Assembly (NCBI GenBank): GCA_018105865.1 | Contig: CM030853.1 | Location: forward strand, 5,138,075 to 5,202,074 | Source: Metaphire vulgaris | Lineage: Eukaryota > Annelida > Clitellata > Crassiclitellata > Megascolecidae | Direction: 5' to 3' | Length of the DNA stretch: 64,000 bases | In this document: positions 12,211 to 23,822 of the stretch, in pieces | Layout: the number at the start of each line of letters is the position of its first letter | How positions within the stretch are numbered: the stretch's first letter is position 1 | Made by a program: the position numbers and the translations under genes | The notes under the pieces: generated by a model | What the model saw: the letters and a program-made list of their open reading frames with translations, nothing else | Database searches by the model: none | What the model was told of the DNA's origin: nothing

Positions 12211-12405
12211 CAGTGTCGGCTCCACAGGGGGAAGGCCCGGAAGCCCGTGCCTCCCTATTGAGTGCCTGCCCCCCTCAGTGGCCCTCTGTTGGGACCCTAT
12301 ACTTAATACTACATACCTAACAACAAATGGTTGGCCCCCCTATGATTAGAAGTTGCCACCCCAACGCCCCCCCCCCCCACTTGCCAAATCCTGGAGCCGC
12401 CACCG
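12211..12405 (+). mobile_element. hAT-type MITE, family A
   Basis: The ends are CAGTGTCGGCTCCAC and GGAGCCGCCACCG, each with one or two changes. An exact duplication CTCTAGAC lies at 12203-12210 and 12406-12413. It sits 50 bp after the receptor stop codon, so it is probably in the 3' UTR or just past it. Confidence 0.85.
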
Positions 12406-12413
12406 CTCTAGAC

Positions 12414-12909
12414 ACAAAGGTTCTGTTCCAGGACCGTGGAGAGAGGAGGTGAGAGGAGGGATTTCGGAACCCCGAGAAACGCGCGAAGGGTCCCTTGCTG
12501 GGGCCCACTGGGCTCTCGACAGGCGCTGCTCGAGTCCAACTAGAACCCAACCGTTCTGTTCATTAACTGCATGGAATCATTCCTCGTTACTATTTATAAA
12601 TGATTTTTTTCCAGTGAATTTGTTAGACGGTCGCTGTATTCGAAACTTTGAAATATTATATCACGCGAGCTTATTAAGCAATAACCAATTATTCTATACG
12701 CGGGTGTCGGGAAAACGTGTTTGACTAGAAGTGGTAGGTGGGCGCCTAACACCGTTTCTACTGGTGGTCTAAAACTTTGAGGGTCGGTCTAAACCTGTGG
12801 GGGTTGGGGTCTCATTCTGCGATCGTCTATCTGCACTGATTTTTAAAAATAAACAAACTCAGTGCGTAGGAGTTTCGTTTGCTTTAATTAAGCACCTCTT
12901 GCATAACGA

Positions 12910-12950
<41 letters not shown>

Positions 12951-13158
12951 AATGTATTCCAAACTGCCAACTATAATCTAGATTCTCTGTGTGACAATGG
13001 ATAGGCCTATAATGATTTCATAATTGTATCTTGATGCGATGCCAGCATGTCGCCAATTAATTACCTGAAAATGTGCTGTGTTATAGCCACCTGCTTACAG
13101 TAATTCGAATGAATCTTAGTAGAGAGATACAGTGTGATTGATAGCAGCGGATTATATG
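12414..13158. other. No gene seen; (CA)n at 12911-12949
   Basis: This region downstream of the receptor holds a 38-base CA dinucleotide run and otherwise unremarkable sequence. Confidence 0.5.
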
Positions 13159-13332
13159 CAGTGGCGGTCCCACGTGGGGGATGAGCGGGGATGCATCCCC
13201 ATCGGACTTAAGGACTTCCTTTTTTGCTGGTGAAACCTATTTATTGATTTTTCCTTATATTTTCATCCCCCGCCAACTTCCTATGAATTCATTTCATTTC
13301 TCCCCGACCAAGAAATCCTAGAACCGACGCTG
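13159..13332 (+). mobile_element. hAT-type MITE, family B (CAGTGGCGGTYCC)
   Basis: The left end CAGTGGCGGTCCCACGTGG leads into GGGGATGCATCCCC. The right end is TAGAACCGACGCTG. The flanks ATTATATG and GTTATATG match at 7 of 8 bases. It contains a CCTTTTTTGCTGGTG variant of the internal motif. Confidence 0.75.
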
Positions 13333-13503
13333 GTTATATGTGCTTTGTTTCAGTTGTGGTGCGTGCCCTTCTTAGTCATGGTGTCAATGTGTAAATTAAT
13401 ATTATTCCATCTTTATGTCAAGTCTATAAATTTGATAAGATGATAAAGTTCACTTTAAAAAATAAAACTATTTTAGCTTTCTGTTTGAACCGACGCTTAA
13501 TAG

Positions 13504-13691
13504 CAGTGGCGGCTCCACCGGGGGGCCAGGGGCCCGTGCCCCCCCATTGAGTGCCTGGCCCCCTAGTGCCCCCCCCAGTTGGGACCCTATACTTAATGCT
13601 ACATACATTAAACAACGAATGGTTGGCCTCCCATGATTAGAAGTTGCCACCCCAACGACCCCCCACTTGCCAAATCCTAGAGCCGCCACTG
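13504..13691 (+). mobile_element. hAT-type MITE, family A
   Basis: CAGTGGCGGCTCC to AGAGCCGCCACTG, with flanks CTTAATAG and CTTAATAA (7 of 8). The interior is nearly the same as that of 5751-5933. Confidence 0.85.
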
Positions 13692-14016
13692 CTTAATAAC
13701 GGTTTAAAACTTTGTATAAATTTTTTAATTAACGAACAACTTCGTAAATTTTTGCCTCGTTGAATTGTAAAGAGTACTGTAGACCAAGTGTTGATAACAG
13801 AAAGCGCTGAGTTTAGTTTTAAGTGTGATTTTGTAATGATATGCGACATGTCGTTCTAAGAATGACTTCAATTGAGATCTCGTTTCTCAATTTTCATATC
13901 GAAGTATAAAGACTTTTTGCACCTTTTATAAAAATGTCTCTCACCCCAAAATTCACTGAACTCCTATCAGTAGCCATTTTGATTTTTGTCTCAAAGTGGA
14001 TATGTCATTCGCCATT

Positions 14017-14050
<34 letters not shown>

Positions 14051-15075
14051 GCTATTATTATTATTATTATTATTATTGTATATTAATTATTGTTATTATT
14101 ATTATTATATAATTATTAACATTATTATTAACATTATCATTAGCAGTTATTATATAACTATATTAACAGTTTTTATATAACTGTTCCATAAACTGATTGA
14201 ATTCCTTTTTTAGTGATCGGAAATATAAATCGTCAGTTTTCTCTTTATAATATAGAACGTCTTGCGGAAACTTGAGAGCGACAAGCATATCCGTGAAAGT
14301 ATACCATATATCTCTTTCGATTCGTAGCACACACACACACTCTCTCTCTCTCTCTCTCTTTCTCGCCCCCTCCCCTCTTCTCGATTCTCTTTCACAAAAG
14401 GTTCGCCTCTTTGACGGCCGATGGAGCAGGACAAAAACGACCTCGAAAGGCCAACGGGGAGTCCTGCTTTCTGGTCTACGTGGACTCGTATCCATTTAGG
14501 CTCTCATTTTCTAGACAAAAAGAACCCGTCAGCAGCGACTTTCGGTTCGTAAATAACTTCTGAAGACGTACAGCAGTCGCGGAAGTTTGCACCGAGATAA
14601 CCGTCTGTACGGGGTTTTTGATCGATAGTGCTATCGATCGCGGCGGGCGGGACTCGGGGTCCCTCGATCGGCTTCCTGGCGGTAGGTCGTAAATCTCTCA
14701 GGAAACGCAAAGGATGTGGTGTATTTTGTCAAAGAACAGAGGACATTCGTTCATAAATTCGTTGTTCCACAAATAGAAACAGTAGCAGAGGGAGGGAGGG
14801 AGGGAGGGAGGTAGAAGAGCGGATAGGTGCAGCGACGTAGCGCCGCGGAGGGAGCAAGGGCGGCCGCCCCCCCCCCAGGCGTAAAGTTTGAAGTGAAAAG
14901 AGAGAAAGATGACGAAAGTAATAAGTAAATTATTATAAAATAGTCTCTGGCAAAGAATAACTGTAAGTACTTTCTCGGAATGTATGTATGCATATATAGC
15001 GTAACATGGAAACGTCCTTTTTTGCCCAGGGCGTTAGTAGTAACTCGCGCCTTCGCCACTGGATATATAAGACGC

Positions 15076-15080
<5 letters not shown>
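13692..15080. other. No gene supported; (ATA)n-(TTA)n at 14020-14115
   Basis: The AT triplets form an imperfect palindrome (ATA run, then TTA run). A short CT run is at 14340-14360. The stretch 14390-14710 is more GC-rich with mixed-residue frames on both strands, but no domain is recognised. Confidence 0.45.

Positions 15081-15170
<90 letters not shown>
15081..15170. repeat. (GA)n-(CAGA)n microsatellite
   Basis: A 30-base GA run becomes about 60 bases of pure CAGA. Confidence 0.97.
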
Positions 15171-15171
<1 letters not shown>

Positions 15172-15554
15172 GACGAAGAACACAAACACAGACATTTAGA
15201 AGACACATAGAAAAAGAACACACAGAAGCGGAAGAGTAGAACGTACAGTAGACATACAGATAAGAGAAGATAAGCAGAGACACTGGCAGAAATATTATAG
15301 GCAACTAACAGCAAATAGCCGAATGCACTATAAGCCTGTTACGACCATTTAGCTTATTACATTTATTACATTTAGATCTCGTTTTACCAGTTCTTCCAGG
15401 CAGTCAAACAAACTTCCGGCAGTTTTCACTTTTTTTCTCTCGTCTTTTTCTCGTTATTCCAGTCAATATGAGTCAATAATAGGATCAGGAATTCCTTACT
15501 GAGTATGTAGGCCCTATATATTCTTTGCCTTTCTTTATCTGATCTTCTGTTTTC

Positions 15555-15559
15555 TCTCT

Positions 15560-15598
<39 letters not shown>

Positions 15599-15711
15599 CT
15601 GTGTCTCTGTCTGTCTCTCTCTCTCTCAGTATCCCTCTCTGTCTGGTTCTCTCTACTGCCTGTCTCTGTATGTCTGTCTCTTTGTCTCTCTCTCTCTTTC
15701 TCTGCTACCTG

Positions 15712-15764
<53 letters not shown>

Positions 15765-15877
15765 CTCTGTCTGTCTGTCTCTCTCCCTCAGTATCCCTCT
15801 CTGTCTGGTTCTCTCTACTGCCTGTCTCTGTATGTCTGTCTCTTTGTCTCTCTCTCTTTCTCTGCTACCTGTCTCTG

Positions 15878-15913
<36 letters not shown>

Positions 15914-15993
15914 TCTCTTTCTGTGTCTCGCTCTGTCTTTCTCTGTTTCTCTGTCTGTCTGTCTCTGTCTCTGTCTCTCTCTGTCTGTCTCTC

Positions 15994-16048
<55 letters not shown>

Positions 16049-16056
16049 CTCTCTCT
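15555..16056. repeat. (CT)n/(CTGT)n tract with a 162-bp tandem duplication
   Basis: Within the pyrimidine tract a unit starting CAGTATCCCTCTCTGTCTGG occurs at 15627 and again at 15789, almost unchanged over about 100 bases. It ends in CTAT and CTTT runs (15996-16050). Confidence 0.9.
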
Positions 16057-16365
16057 CACATTTTCCAACGTCTTTGTTGCCATAGATTCGTGGGAGATGT
16101 TAGTCGATATATTATATGCTAGAGCATCGGGTGAGCATGGTTTGAGTCGTGTACTTGCATATTGGTTGAATTGATGCGTCCTGTTTCTCTCCTTCAAGAG
16201 AGGAGCTGGCGGCGATGATGATGATGATATTATTATTATAAGCACGAGTTTAATTTAGCGTTATCCTTTGGTCCACATCCTGTCGATCGCAGATGCCTCA
16301 GGGAAGGACATGAGACCCTTAGAGCTCTAATCAAAGCTCTATCTTCTGTCTTCTTCCCTTCCCTT

Positions 16366-16565
16366 CCCTTCCCTTCTTCTTCTTCTTCTTCTTCTTCTTC
16401 TTCTTCTTCTTCCACTACTTATTCTCCGCCTCCTCCTTCTGATTCTGCTTCGTCTGCTGCTGCTACTCTTTCTTCTTCTGCTGCTTCTTCTGCTTCATCA
16501 TCATCATCGTCATCATCATAATCTTCTTCTTCTTTTCTTCTTCTGCTTCTGCTTCTTCTGCATCG

Positions 16566-16600
<35 letters not shown>

Positions 16601-16620
16601 TTCTTCTTCTTCTTCTTCCT
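16366..16620. repeat. (TTC)n/(ATC)n compound microsatellite
   Basis: TTC runs at 16374-16412 and 16598-16618, with CTG/TTC mixtures and an ATC run at 16562-16600. Confidence 0.93.
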
Positions 16621-16868
16621 TTTACGATGACGTACCTCTGAAACAAGTATAAGAGAACAAAATACTCCATATCAGCATACCCTATCCCAAGACAAAAGTT
16701 TATGTTCTGCAATAAGAAAAATGTGTACAGTACAGTATTTGTACAGCGTACAGAGTCAATTGTAGTAGGTTTTCAAGCCAGACTTTATTTCCGGATAATT
16801 CTTTGTACCCCCACAACGTCCTTCGTGTACCCCCAAGGGGCATGAGTACCCCCAGTTAAGAACCACTG
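16621..16868 (-). mobile_element. Truncated hAT-type element of the CAGTGGTTCTTAACC family
   Basis: The right end GTTAAGAACCACTG and the interior (CGTACCTCTGAAACAAGTATA, GTACCCCCA) match 43590-43946. The left end is lost at the microsatellite boundary. Confidence 0.65.
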
Positions 16869-17318
16869 TCCTATGGCTTCCTTATGCTGCCTGCATCCTG
16901 CACTCTAGCGAATGCATTTGAACGACCAGTAACGACTTCTCGCTATACCAAGTTTAAAGCAATCACCTTTAAGCGTCATATGTTCAGACGCTTGCTAGCA
17001 AAGACTGAGTTCACAACGGATCGAAATATTCAAATTTAACGGAATAAGGCTGGAAATTATCAAAACACTGATAAAAGTTCATCAGTGCAATGCACAAGAA
17101 CAGTTAAAACGGTGACCAGTCCTTTGGAGGGGGAGAGAATTGACTTTGCAGGAGGAGAAGTTCAATGCAAAAATTTGTGTCAGTGCCAAATTTTAATGAT
17201 TAAACTATGGTCCAGTTTTAATACATTTAAATTTTCTTGAAACAATTATGAGAAATTGCTGAAACAGGATGACATGCACGGTTTTAGGCTCACGACGTTC
17301 ATTTGCCCTAAAAGACCC
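16869..17318. other. No gene seen
   Basis: Unremarkable A/T-leaning sequence. A pyrimidine-poor stretch at 17120-17160 resembles the interior of the CAGTGTTTTATCCAG elements but has no ends. Confidence 0.4.
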
Positions 17319-17399
17319 TTAACCCCTTAACTGGGCGCCCCGAGTCACGCTCGTCCATTTTACATTGAGTTACAAATAGTTGCCCAGTTAAGGGGTTAA
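17319..17399. mobile_element. piggyBac-like 81-bp palindromic MITE, copy 1
   Basis: TTAA flanks both sides of inverted ends CCCCTTAACTGGGC and CCCAGTTAAGGGG, with a short spacer ACATTGAGTTACAAATAG. The spacer and ends recur at 42771-42851 almost base for base, and in reverse at 35722-35801. Confidence 0.75.
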
Positions 17400-17727
17400 T
17401 TTTTTCCATGCCACTGTATGACCAATACTGTTTCCATGACGTCGCTCGATGTTGAGACTTCTCCTGCCACATGTACTTACATTGGCGTCCTCATGGAAGG
17501 GGCCCGACGGGGTGGGGGGTGCGGGGGGTACGGGTTGTGGCCTACTCCCTATTCGAACCCCGGAACCGGTCGTGAGATTCGCGCAAAACCGCAGTTGGGG
17601 AGAGTGGGGTTGGTCTGAGATCACAAAACCTCGACGCGTTTCAGACGACTGCCTTTTTTGCTCGTTAAACATTTTTGTCGTGAAAATGACAATGTGCCTC
17701 CACCCCTCTTCTGAAATCCGGACAATG

Positions 17728-18020
17728 CAGTGGCGTAACGTGGGTGGCGGCGAAGAGGCAATTTGCAGAAAGCCCCCCGCGCCCCGGAAGAAGGAGTCCC
17801 CGCGAAGAGTGGTTGCGACTTACTAAACAATGATTTATTTTTTACATGTTATTACTATTTCAATATTACTGCTACAAAGTGCGTAATTATTGAACTAGGG
17901 AGTAAACCTCATTTTTCAGAACGGCGTAATCTATGTTAGACTATAGGGGCCCCCAAATTCTATAGGGGCCCCCATATCAATGATGCCCCCTGGGGCCCCG
18001 AAAGTCACGCTACGCCACTG
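17728..18020 (+). mobile_element. hAT-type MITE, family D (CAGTGGCGTAACGTGG)
   Basis: The ends are CAGTGGCGTAACGTGG and GTCACGCTACGCCACTG, and the interior is rich in GGGGCCCCC. No clear flanking duplication. Related copies lie at 36184-36354 and 39566-39791. Confidence 0.7.
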
Positions 18021-18184
18021 TGGCTATGCCACTGGACTGGCGTCCCTATTTGTGCTTGAGCAAGTTCGGTTCATTTCTTGCAGATCTTTCCGCGTCGAAA
18101 CAACGCAGAGTAATTTCAAGCGTCAGGCCTAAGCTAAACGCTGGTTGTACCACTAATAATAATAAAGATTATTATAATAAAAGT

Positions 18185-18405
18185 TTTGCATTTCGCATCT
18201 TCTTCTTCTTCGTAGTATTCTGCCCTTAGGCAGGTTTTGTATTCCGATTTCGCCATTCATTCCTGTTCATAGCTTTCTCCTATAAAAGTCTTTATAGTCC
18301 TTTTCCATCTTCCAGTCAAGTAGCATCTCTCGTGGTCTTCCTTTGGTCTTTTCCCCCTCTAGTATTCCTTCTATTATTTCCCTTAGGAGTGAGTCTCCTC
18401 TCATT
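18185..18405 (-). mobile_element. LINE ORF2 3'-end remnant
   Basis: Translated on the minus strand, this block gives KTKGRPREMLLDWKMEKDY with flanking basic residues. That is the C-terminal pattern of non-LTR retrotransposon ORF2 proteins. Stops and frame shifts are present. It is bounded by two copies of GCTGGYTGTACCACTAATAA (18137 and 18411). Confidence 0.55.
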
Positions 18406-18513
18406 AAGCGCTGGCTGTACCACTAATAATAACCCGGAGATATTGTTAGCACTGTCGTCAACATCAAGAGGATCCGAATACCGCAATATACAGTTCTACA
18501 GTATATACGCCTG

Positions 18514-18517
<4 letters not shown>

Positions 18518-18576
<59 letters not shown>
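18518..18576. repeat. (TA)n microsatellite
   Basis: A pure TA dinucleotide run of about 58 bases. Confidence 0.97.
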
Positions 18577-18579
<3 letters not shown>

Positions 18580-18955
18580 CTATTCGTTGATAGTAGGCCA
18601 AACGAGCTCTTCAAACAGCAACAGACCCAATGACAAAGTAAATCAAGTATTAATTATCCGCGCTGGCACAGTGCAGTCTTCCGGCCTGAATGTTCCTCCA
18701 CCGGACACCGGACACTGGAGTGTGTTTCCATTGCGAGAGACGATATATATATACTCCGGTGCGTCGTCGCCTGATGCTTCTAAGCATTACCAAACGGAGC
18801 AATAAAGATGATCGGATTGGACGGATTGGACGGATTAACGTCATTGTCCGGTGCCGTTCGTAGATTTGCCGGAGCAGATGCCTCTTTTAGACCACCTGTT
18901 CATTTTCGTCGTGGCCTCGATTATATATGTATATAATTAAGTCTTATATATATAC

Positions 18956-18960
<5 letters not shown>

Positions 18961-19001
<41 letters not shown>
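18961..19001. repeat. (TA)n microsatellite
   Basis: A pure TA run of about 40 bases. The surroundings (18577-19650) show no gene; an (ACTT)n run of 25 bases lies at 19304-19328. Confidence 0.95.
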
Positions 19002-19003
<2 letters not shown>

Positions 19004-19653
19004 GAAAACGCAGTGTTGGAGTTGTGAAATTTGAGCTGGGGGTGTTGAGGACTGAAATTCAATGAATGACAGAACCTGCATGTATCCGATATGCGATTTT
19101 TGGGAGGGTTGTAAAGTTAGCTGAGGAGGGGGGTTCAAACCCCCCCCCCGGCAACTCTAGCACTGCGCAAACGCTTTTGAAATGTAATAGAATTTTGTCG
19201 TATACAATTAAAGAATAAGTCTTAAGCGTTCTTTTCGGACACACATTTGACCCTTAGTGACTTTTCAAACTGAATGCGGCATCTAATTCATTCACTCTAA
19301 TCTTACTTACTTACTTACTTACTTACTTATCTGAAATTCAGCGCAATAACCATAAAAGTCGTAACTCGTACAGTCACCACTCGTTTTCATTATAGCATCG
19401 CAAATTTTAAGCATTTCAACTGACAACGAGCTTCAGCATAATCAGATATCGTCGTTTCTCTGTAACAATCACTTGTTTCTCTTCTGACAAGAGACATAGA
19501 TCATAAAAGGAAAAAGAATATAAGAGACGCGAAAATGTAGTCTATATTTTAAAATGGATCTACCCTTTGGTTTCTGTTTAATGCCGTTTTTCTAACAACG
19601 TCAACGTCTTGTAGAATTGAAGAATCAACGTTAGCATAAAAACATTTAGACAA

Positions 19654-19735
19654 GTAAGTAAAAATCTCGTGAATTTATGTAGCGATTTCGCGACCAGTGC
19701 CGTAATAGCCGCGTATTCTTATGCGCCTAGATTTC
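19654..19735 (+). repeat. Dispersed AAGTAAGT...TTTATGTAGCG repeat
   Basis: Second plus-strand copy of the block at 1366-1440: AAGTAAGTAAAAATCTCGTG, then AATTTATGTAGCG and CCGTAATAGCCGCG. Confidence 0.55.
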
Positions 19736-19995
19736 GACTTGCTGAAGAGACTGAATGCTTAAAGACCTACATAGCATGACGCAAATGGACAGATGGCGTC
19801 CAAAACTAATCACTGCCTACTAAACTCGTATACATAGTATAGTTCAGAGGTCTGTGGTCTAAATATAGGATTTTCAATTGCATATTCTCCGAAGGGGTTA
19901 GCGTTTAATATCATTGGTCTGTGGCCTGGTATTCTCCAACCGCCATCACCGTCTGCCAGGGGATTATGGGGCATTCGGAAGCTTTGGATCATATG

Positions 19996-20251
19996 CAGTG
20001 GCGTAGCCAGGATCTCGGAATGAGGGGGTGGCACGTCGACATTGTCGGTCTAAAAATTATCGGACGAGGAGCTAAAAGGTCGTCACGGAATTCTTTGATC
20101 ATTCACGTATTCTCTTCGACCATTCGATTATTCTATCTAACCCCTCCCCCCAAAATTCCTCAACGGTTTTGCGCAAATCCCACGATCGATCCAAGTCCGA
20201 ATACGGGGGGGGGTCTGGCTGCCCTTGTGCTCCCCCGTGGCTACGCCAATG
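19996..20251 (+). mobile_element. hAT-type MITE (CAGTGGCGTAGCCAGGATC)
   Basis: The ends are CAGTGGCGTAGCCAGG and CGTGGCTACGCCAATG. The flanks ATCATATG and ATCGTACG agree at 6 of 8 bases. Confidence 0.65.
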
Positions 20252-20320
20252 ATCGTACGGCAGAGAAAATCTCATTATCGTCGGTGAGACCGATTCTTCG
20301 GCGATTTATGCCTTTGAGGT

Positions 20321-20321
<1 letters not shown>

Positions 20322-20371
<50 letters not shown>

Positions 20372-20425
20372 GTCAGATTAAGGCGATCCAGGATTTGCCC
20401 TGAAAACGATCGCCGGTTGATGAGC
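20322..20425. repeat. (GA)n plus 55-nt block, copy 1
   Basis: A 48-base GA run is followed by a 55-base unique-looking sequence that starts GACGTCAGATTAAGGCGATC and ends GATCGCCGGTTGATGA. The same run and block recur without a visible mismatch at 22389-22517. Confidence 0.85.
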
Positions 20426-20546
20426 GGACGAGAAGGAATTGAGGCAAATGAAGTCGCGTATATATTCCAGGCGAGCGGAAGATTAGCAGTCGTCTGCAGA
20501 TTATATACATTGCCACACAGTACATATGATACTCTTGAAAGGAGAG

Positions 20547-20855
20547 ACATACATACATACAGACAGACAGACAAATAGACAGATAGACAGAGACCAAGAG
20601 ACAGGCGGAGACAGACAGAGACAGAAAGACAGACAGAGATACAGAAAGACGGACAGAGAGACAGAAATACAGTCAGACAGAGACCAATAGACAGACGGAG
20701 ACAGAAAAAAAGACAGACAGACAGACAGAGACAGACAGACAGATACCAAGATGCAGACGGAGACAGACAGAGAGACAAAAAGACAGACAGGGAGACAGAA
20801 AGACAGACAAAAAGTCAGAGAGAGAGAGAGAGAGTGAGAAAGAGAGAAGAGTAAC
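20547..20855. repeat. (CAGA)n / (GAGA)n tract
   Basis: A degenerate CAGA/GACAGA array ending in GA runs. Confidence 0.93.
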
Positions 20856-20968
20856 AGGGAAAGAGACAAGAGAGAAGGAATGAGAGGAGAAGAACAAGCA
20901 AGCAACGTTGACCAATACATAAGGGCAGTTATTCAATGCGTTCGTTATTGTCTGGCATAGTTTATGTA

Positions 20969-21350
20969 CAGTAGAACTTCGATATAACGGACTCGGTTAT
21001 AGCGTATAGTTGGCTGCGACGTATTGAAATGTACGGTCCCGTGTGATTCGCTACCGTATCGGATGGTACGGGGTATAACGTCGTACCTCGGATACAGTGT
21101 TTAATCTAGACTCCTGGGCTCCGGGGGGGGGGGAACTGACAAAGCCGGGGGGAATTTGAAATTTCCGAGGGGAGCGGGGGGAATTCTGCCAGGGGCTGCT
21201 GTTAGTCCATGTAATATGCCAAAATTTCCGGGGAATTTGAAATTTCCGGGGGGGGAGGGCAATTTTCCCCCTCCAGGAAACGGCCTAGATTAAACACTGC
21301 TCGGATATACTGTAGCGTACTCAATTTTACGGACCCGCGTTGTAGCGAAG
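20969..21350 (+). mobile_element. pogo/Tigger-like MITE, interrupted
   Basis: TA followed by CAGTAGAACTTCGATATAAC and CGGACTCGGTTATA at the left; the right side has GACCCGCGTTGTAGCGAAGTT. A family F element (21095-21299) has inserted into it. Uninterrupted relatives lie at 23565 and 61415. Confidence 0.65.
21095..21299 (+). mobile_element. hAT-like MITE, family F (CAGTGTTTAATCTAG), nested
   Basis: The ends are CAGTGTTTAATCTAGAC and GGCCTAGATTAAACACTG. An exact 8-bp duplication CTCGGATA lies at 21087-21094 and 21300-21307 inside the pogo-like element. Confidence 0.88.
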
Positions 21351-21730
21351 TTCTTGTTTAGGTATACAGTATCACTGCGTTGGCGACCATGGACCTCCAC
21401 GTCTCCCTGTCTTTTGTTGATTGTACTTAGCTCCACTGCTGATGTTATATCTTTCATGTCACCTAACAAGCTTTTGATAACAGTCATTCTTTGCTTCCCT
21501 CTTGCTGTTTTCTCCTCCACATTTCCAGTTGCAACTAGGTTGTCCAGATATTTCCCCTCATTATGTGTCCGACGAATTATTTGAGTTGCCTTTTCCTTAT
21601 AGTTGGCATCAGTTTTCGTCGTGAATTTGCCATTTTAAGCATTGTTTGTTTAGTCTTTTTCTCTGTCCGTGGTATCTTCGACATCCTCCTCAGGAACCAC
21701 ATTTCCACCGTTTCGGCTACTGGAGGCAAG
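21350..21730 (-). mobile_element. LINE ORF2 C-terminal remnant
   Basis: The minus strand encodes VEMWFLRRMSKIPRTEKKT and, further on, a region with RKLMPTIRKRQLK and GKQRMTVIKSLLGDMKD. These are the order and motifs of the ORF2 C-terminus of many non-LTR retrotransposons. The frame is broken between the two parts, so it is a dead copy. Open frames continue to about 22159 on the same strand without recognisable motifs. Confidence 0.68.
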
Positions 21731-22343
21731 TTCTTTTGAATGGACCAAAAAGCGAGATAAAAGGTAATGGGCACGTGTGTTGGCCCAAGGTGAAACAATT
21801 TCGCCATGCGATTAGATAAATCCTTCTCAAATCCATTTCTATACAGAACCGGAACGCTCGATATCTCTTCGGAGTGCAGTAATATGCCAGCAGCTAACCA
21901 GGCTTTTAAAGCCGCGATAGTCGGGGGACAGAACACTATTTTCTGTCGTATATGGTAGGAAATTAGGAATTGCTTTCAGTTCTAGGTGTCTGAGACACGT
22001 AAGGTTGGGCAAAACAGTTTGCCGAAAATACGGCAATTTCAAGATAGCTTTTGATCGCTCGCTGCTTGGCGTTTGACGTTTATGACACATAAACTGAAAT
22101 ATTATTGCCAACATCTGTGCAACTTTCGCCAAAAGCTCAACGTTCAAGCATTCGAACAACGGACTTCAAAAGCAAATTTAATTCGTATCAGCTATAAACT
22201 AAACAAAATTTATTACCCGCGACGCGAAAAATGAAATAACAAGTTAAGTGCATTTTCTTAGAATAAGGTCTTGGGGATCTTTTACAGTAGCCAATATATT
22301 TCATATACATATATGCCACTGTCATTAGCCTATATATATAGCT

Positions 22344-22387
22344 CGGCGGTTCTCAGACATTTTAGGATTTCTTGCGCGGTGGTCCCT

Positions 22388-22464
<77 letters not shown>

Positions 22465-22817
22465 GTCAGATTAAGGCGATCCAGGATTTGCCCTGAAAAC
22501 GATCGCCGGTTGATGATTCAGTTGTGATGACTCGCGGACCTTATAAAATTTGAGTTTTAAATTAACTGTAATTAATTAACACATAGGCTATTAATTTTGT
22601 TTTGTCAATCAATTATTTAATCAGAAAATTGCACAGCTTAGCTATCAAATTTAAATTCAAATGGAATCAGCACTCTTAGAACCGGCCATCAGTGTGTTTT
22701 GTGTTCTGAGGTGTTGGTGAGATATCTTGAGGAAGTAATCCCTTTACGCCCCCCCTCCCGAAACCGCTTGTTGGCGCTCCCCTATGGGACGGCGGACCCC
22801 CAGTTTGAGAACCACTG
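22344..22817 (+). mobile_element. hAT-type element (CAGCGGTTCTCA) carrying an inserted GA block
   Basis: The left end CGGCGGTTCTCAGAC and right end GTTTGAGAACCACTG are inverted repeats of the classic hAT kind. The flanks agree only partly. The interior holds the (GA)n plus 55-nt block (22389-22517), absent from ordinary members, so the block was probably added later. Confidence 0.6.
22389..22517. repeat. (GA)n plus 55-nt block, copy 2
   Basis: A 74-base GA run followed by the same 55 bases as at 20370-20425. The matching stops at GGTTGATGA, after which the two loci differ (GCGGACG at the first, TTCAGTT here). Confidence 0.85.
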
Positions 22818-23047
22818 CCTAAAGCTCGTTGTGACTTTAATTAATACTCTAATAAAAACGGGAAGTTCGAACAAAGTTGTATAAAGTCTGGAAAAGCATG
22901 AACAGTCATACAAATTATGAAATTACTCGTAACTGCTATTTAAAACCATGCAATTCTGGAGAAAACATTTCGGAACGCCGTTCCAGCCGAAAGATAAGAC
23001 TGCTAATTAATTAATACGCATTAGCACGGTCATTCGATTATCACGAT

Positions 23048-23305
23048 CAGGCCCGCCGAGAGAAATTTCGGGCCCCTGTGCAGAATGGCCGAGGGGCCCT
23101 TGAGAAGTCTGAAAATTTCTTGACGACCTTTTTTTTTGCCTGTCAACCTTTTCACGCCTTGTCCCCCTTTTACTCGCCGGGCCCCTATACTTTAGTGGTT
23201 ATTATTCATAGTATTGTTAATTATACATATTCGCCATCGGCCCGGGCCCTCCAGACCGCCGGGCCCCTGTGCAGTTGCCCCCTGCGCCCCCTCTCGGAGG
23301 CCCTG
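23048..23305 (+). mobile_element. hAT-type MITE, family E
   Basis: The ends are CAGGCCCGCCGAGAG and CTCTCGGAGGCCCTG. An exact duplication ATCACGAT lies at 23040-23047 and 23306-23313. It contains one copy of the CCTTTTTTTTTGCCTGTCA motif (23121-23148). Confidence 0.88.
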
Positions 23306-23564
23306 ATCACGATTAAGATTTAGCCACGGAGTTTGTTACATCGCTCGCCGAACTTAAACCTATCTCTGACTTATCTAGCAAACAATTGATCTAATATTTC
23401 GGATATTGGCTCCCATAGGCAGCCAGACAGACCGAGTTGGCTCACTAGCGCTCATTAGTGTAGATAATAGTTTGTAAGGCAGTCTAAATGCTTCCTCTAG
23501 ATCTTATAGGCACGGACAGTTCTTGAAAATGATTAGAACATTGTTCACGTTTCGTCAAAGAGGC

Positions 23565-23750
23565 ACACTAGAACTTCGTTATAACGGACTCGGTTATAAC
23601 GTCGTATACTCGAGCAATAACGTACCGCATTTTACGGTCACGTGTGATGCGCTACCGTAGTGGATGGTATTGTATATATTACGTACCTCGGATACAGCGT
23701 ACTAAATTTTACAGACCCGCTAAGCAAGTTACAACGAAATTCTACTGCAC
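23565..23750 (+). mobile_element. pogo/Tigger-like MITE
   Basis: The left end CACTAGAACTTCGTTATAAC and right end CAACGAAATTCTACTG are inverted repeats with TA-containing edges. The interior shares GTACCTCGGATACAGCGTA with 20969-21350. Confidence 0.65.
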
Positions 23751-23822
23751 TTCGATTTCATCTCTCGCTGCCTCAATTCTTCTATCGCACTCAATCGAAG
23801 AATTAGTGAACATGCTGCCATC

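Noticed and set aside
17449..17826. 125-codon ORF near family D MITE
   Set aside because: Part of it is MITE terminal sequence and the rest has no domain or splice context.
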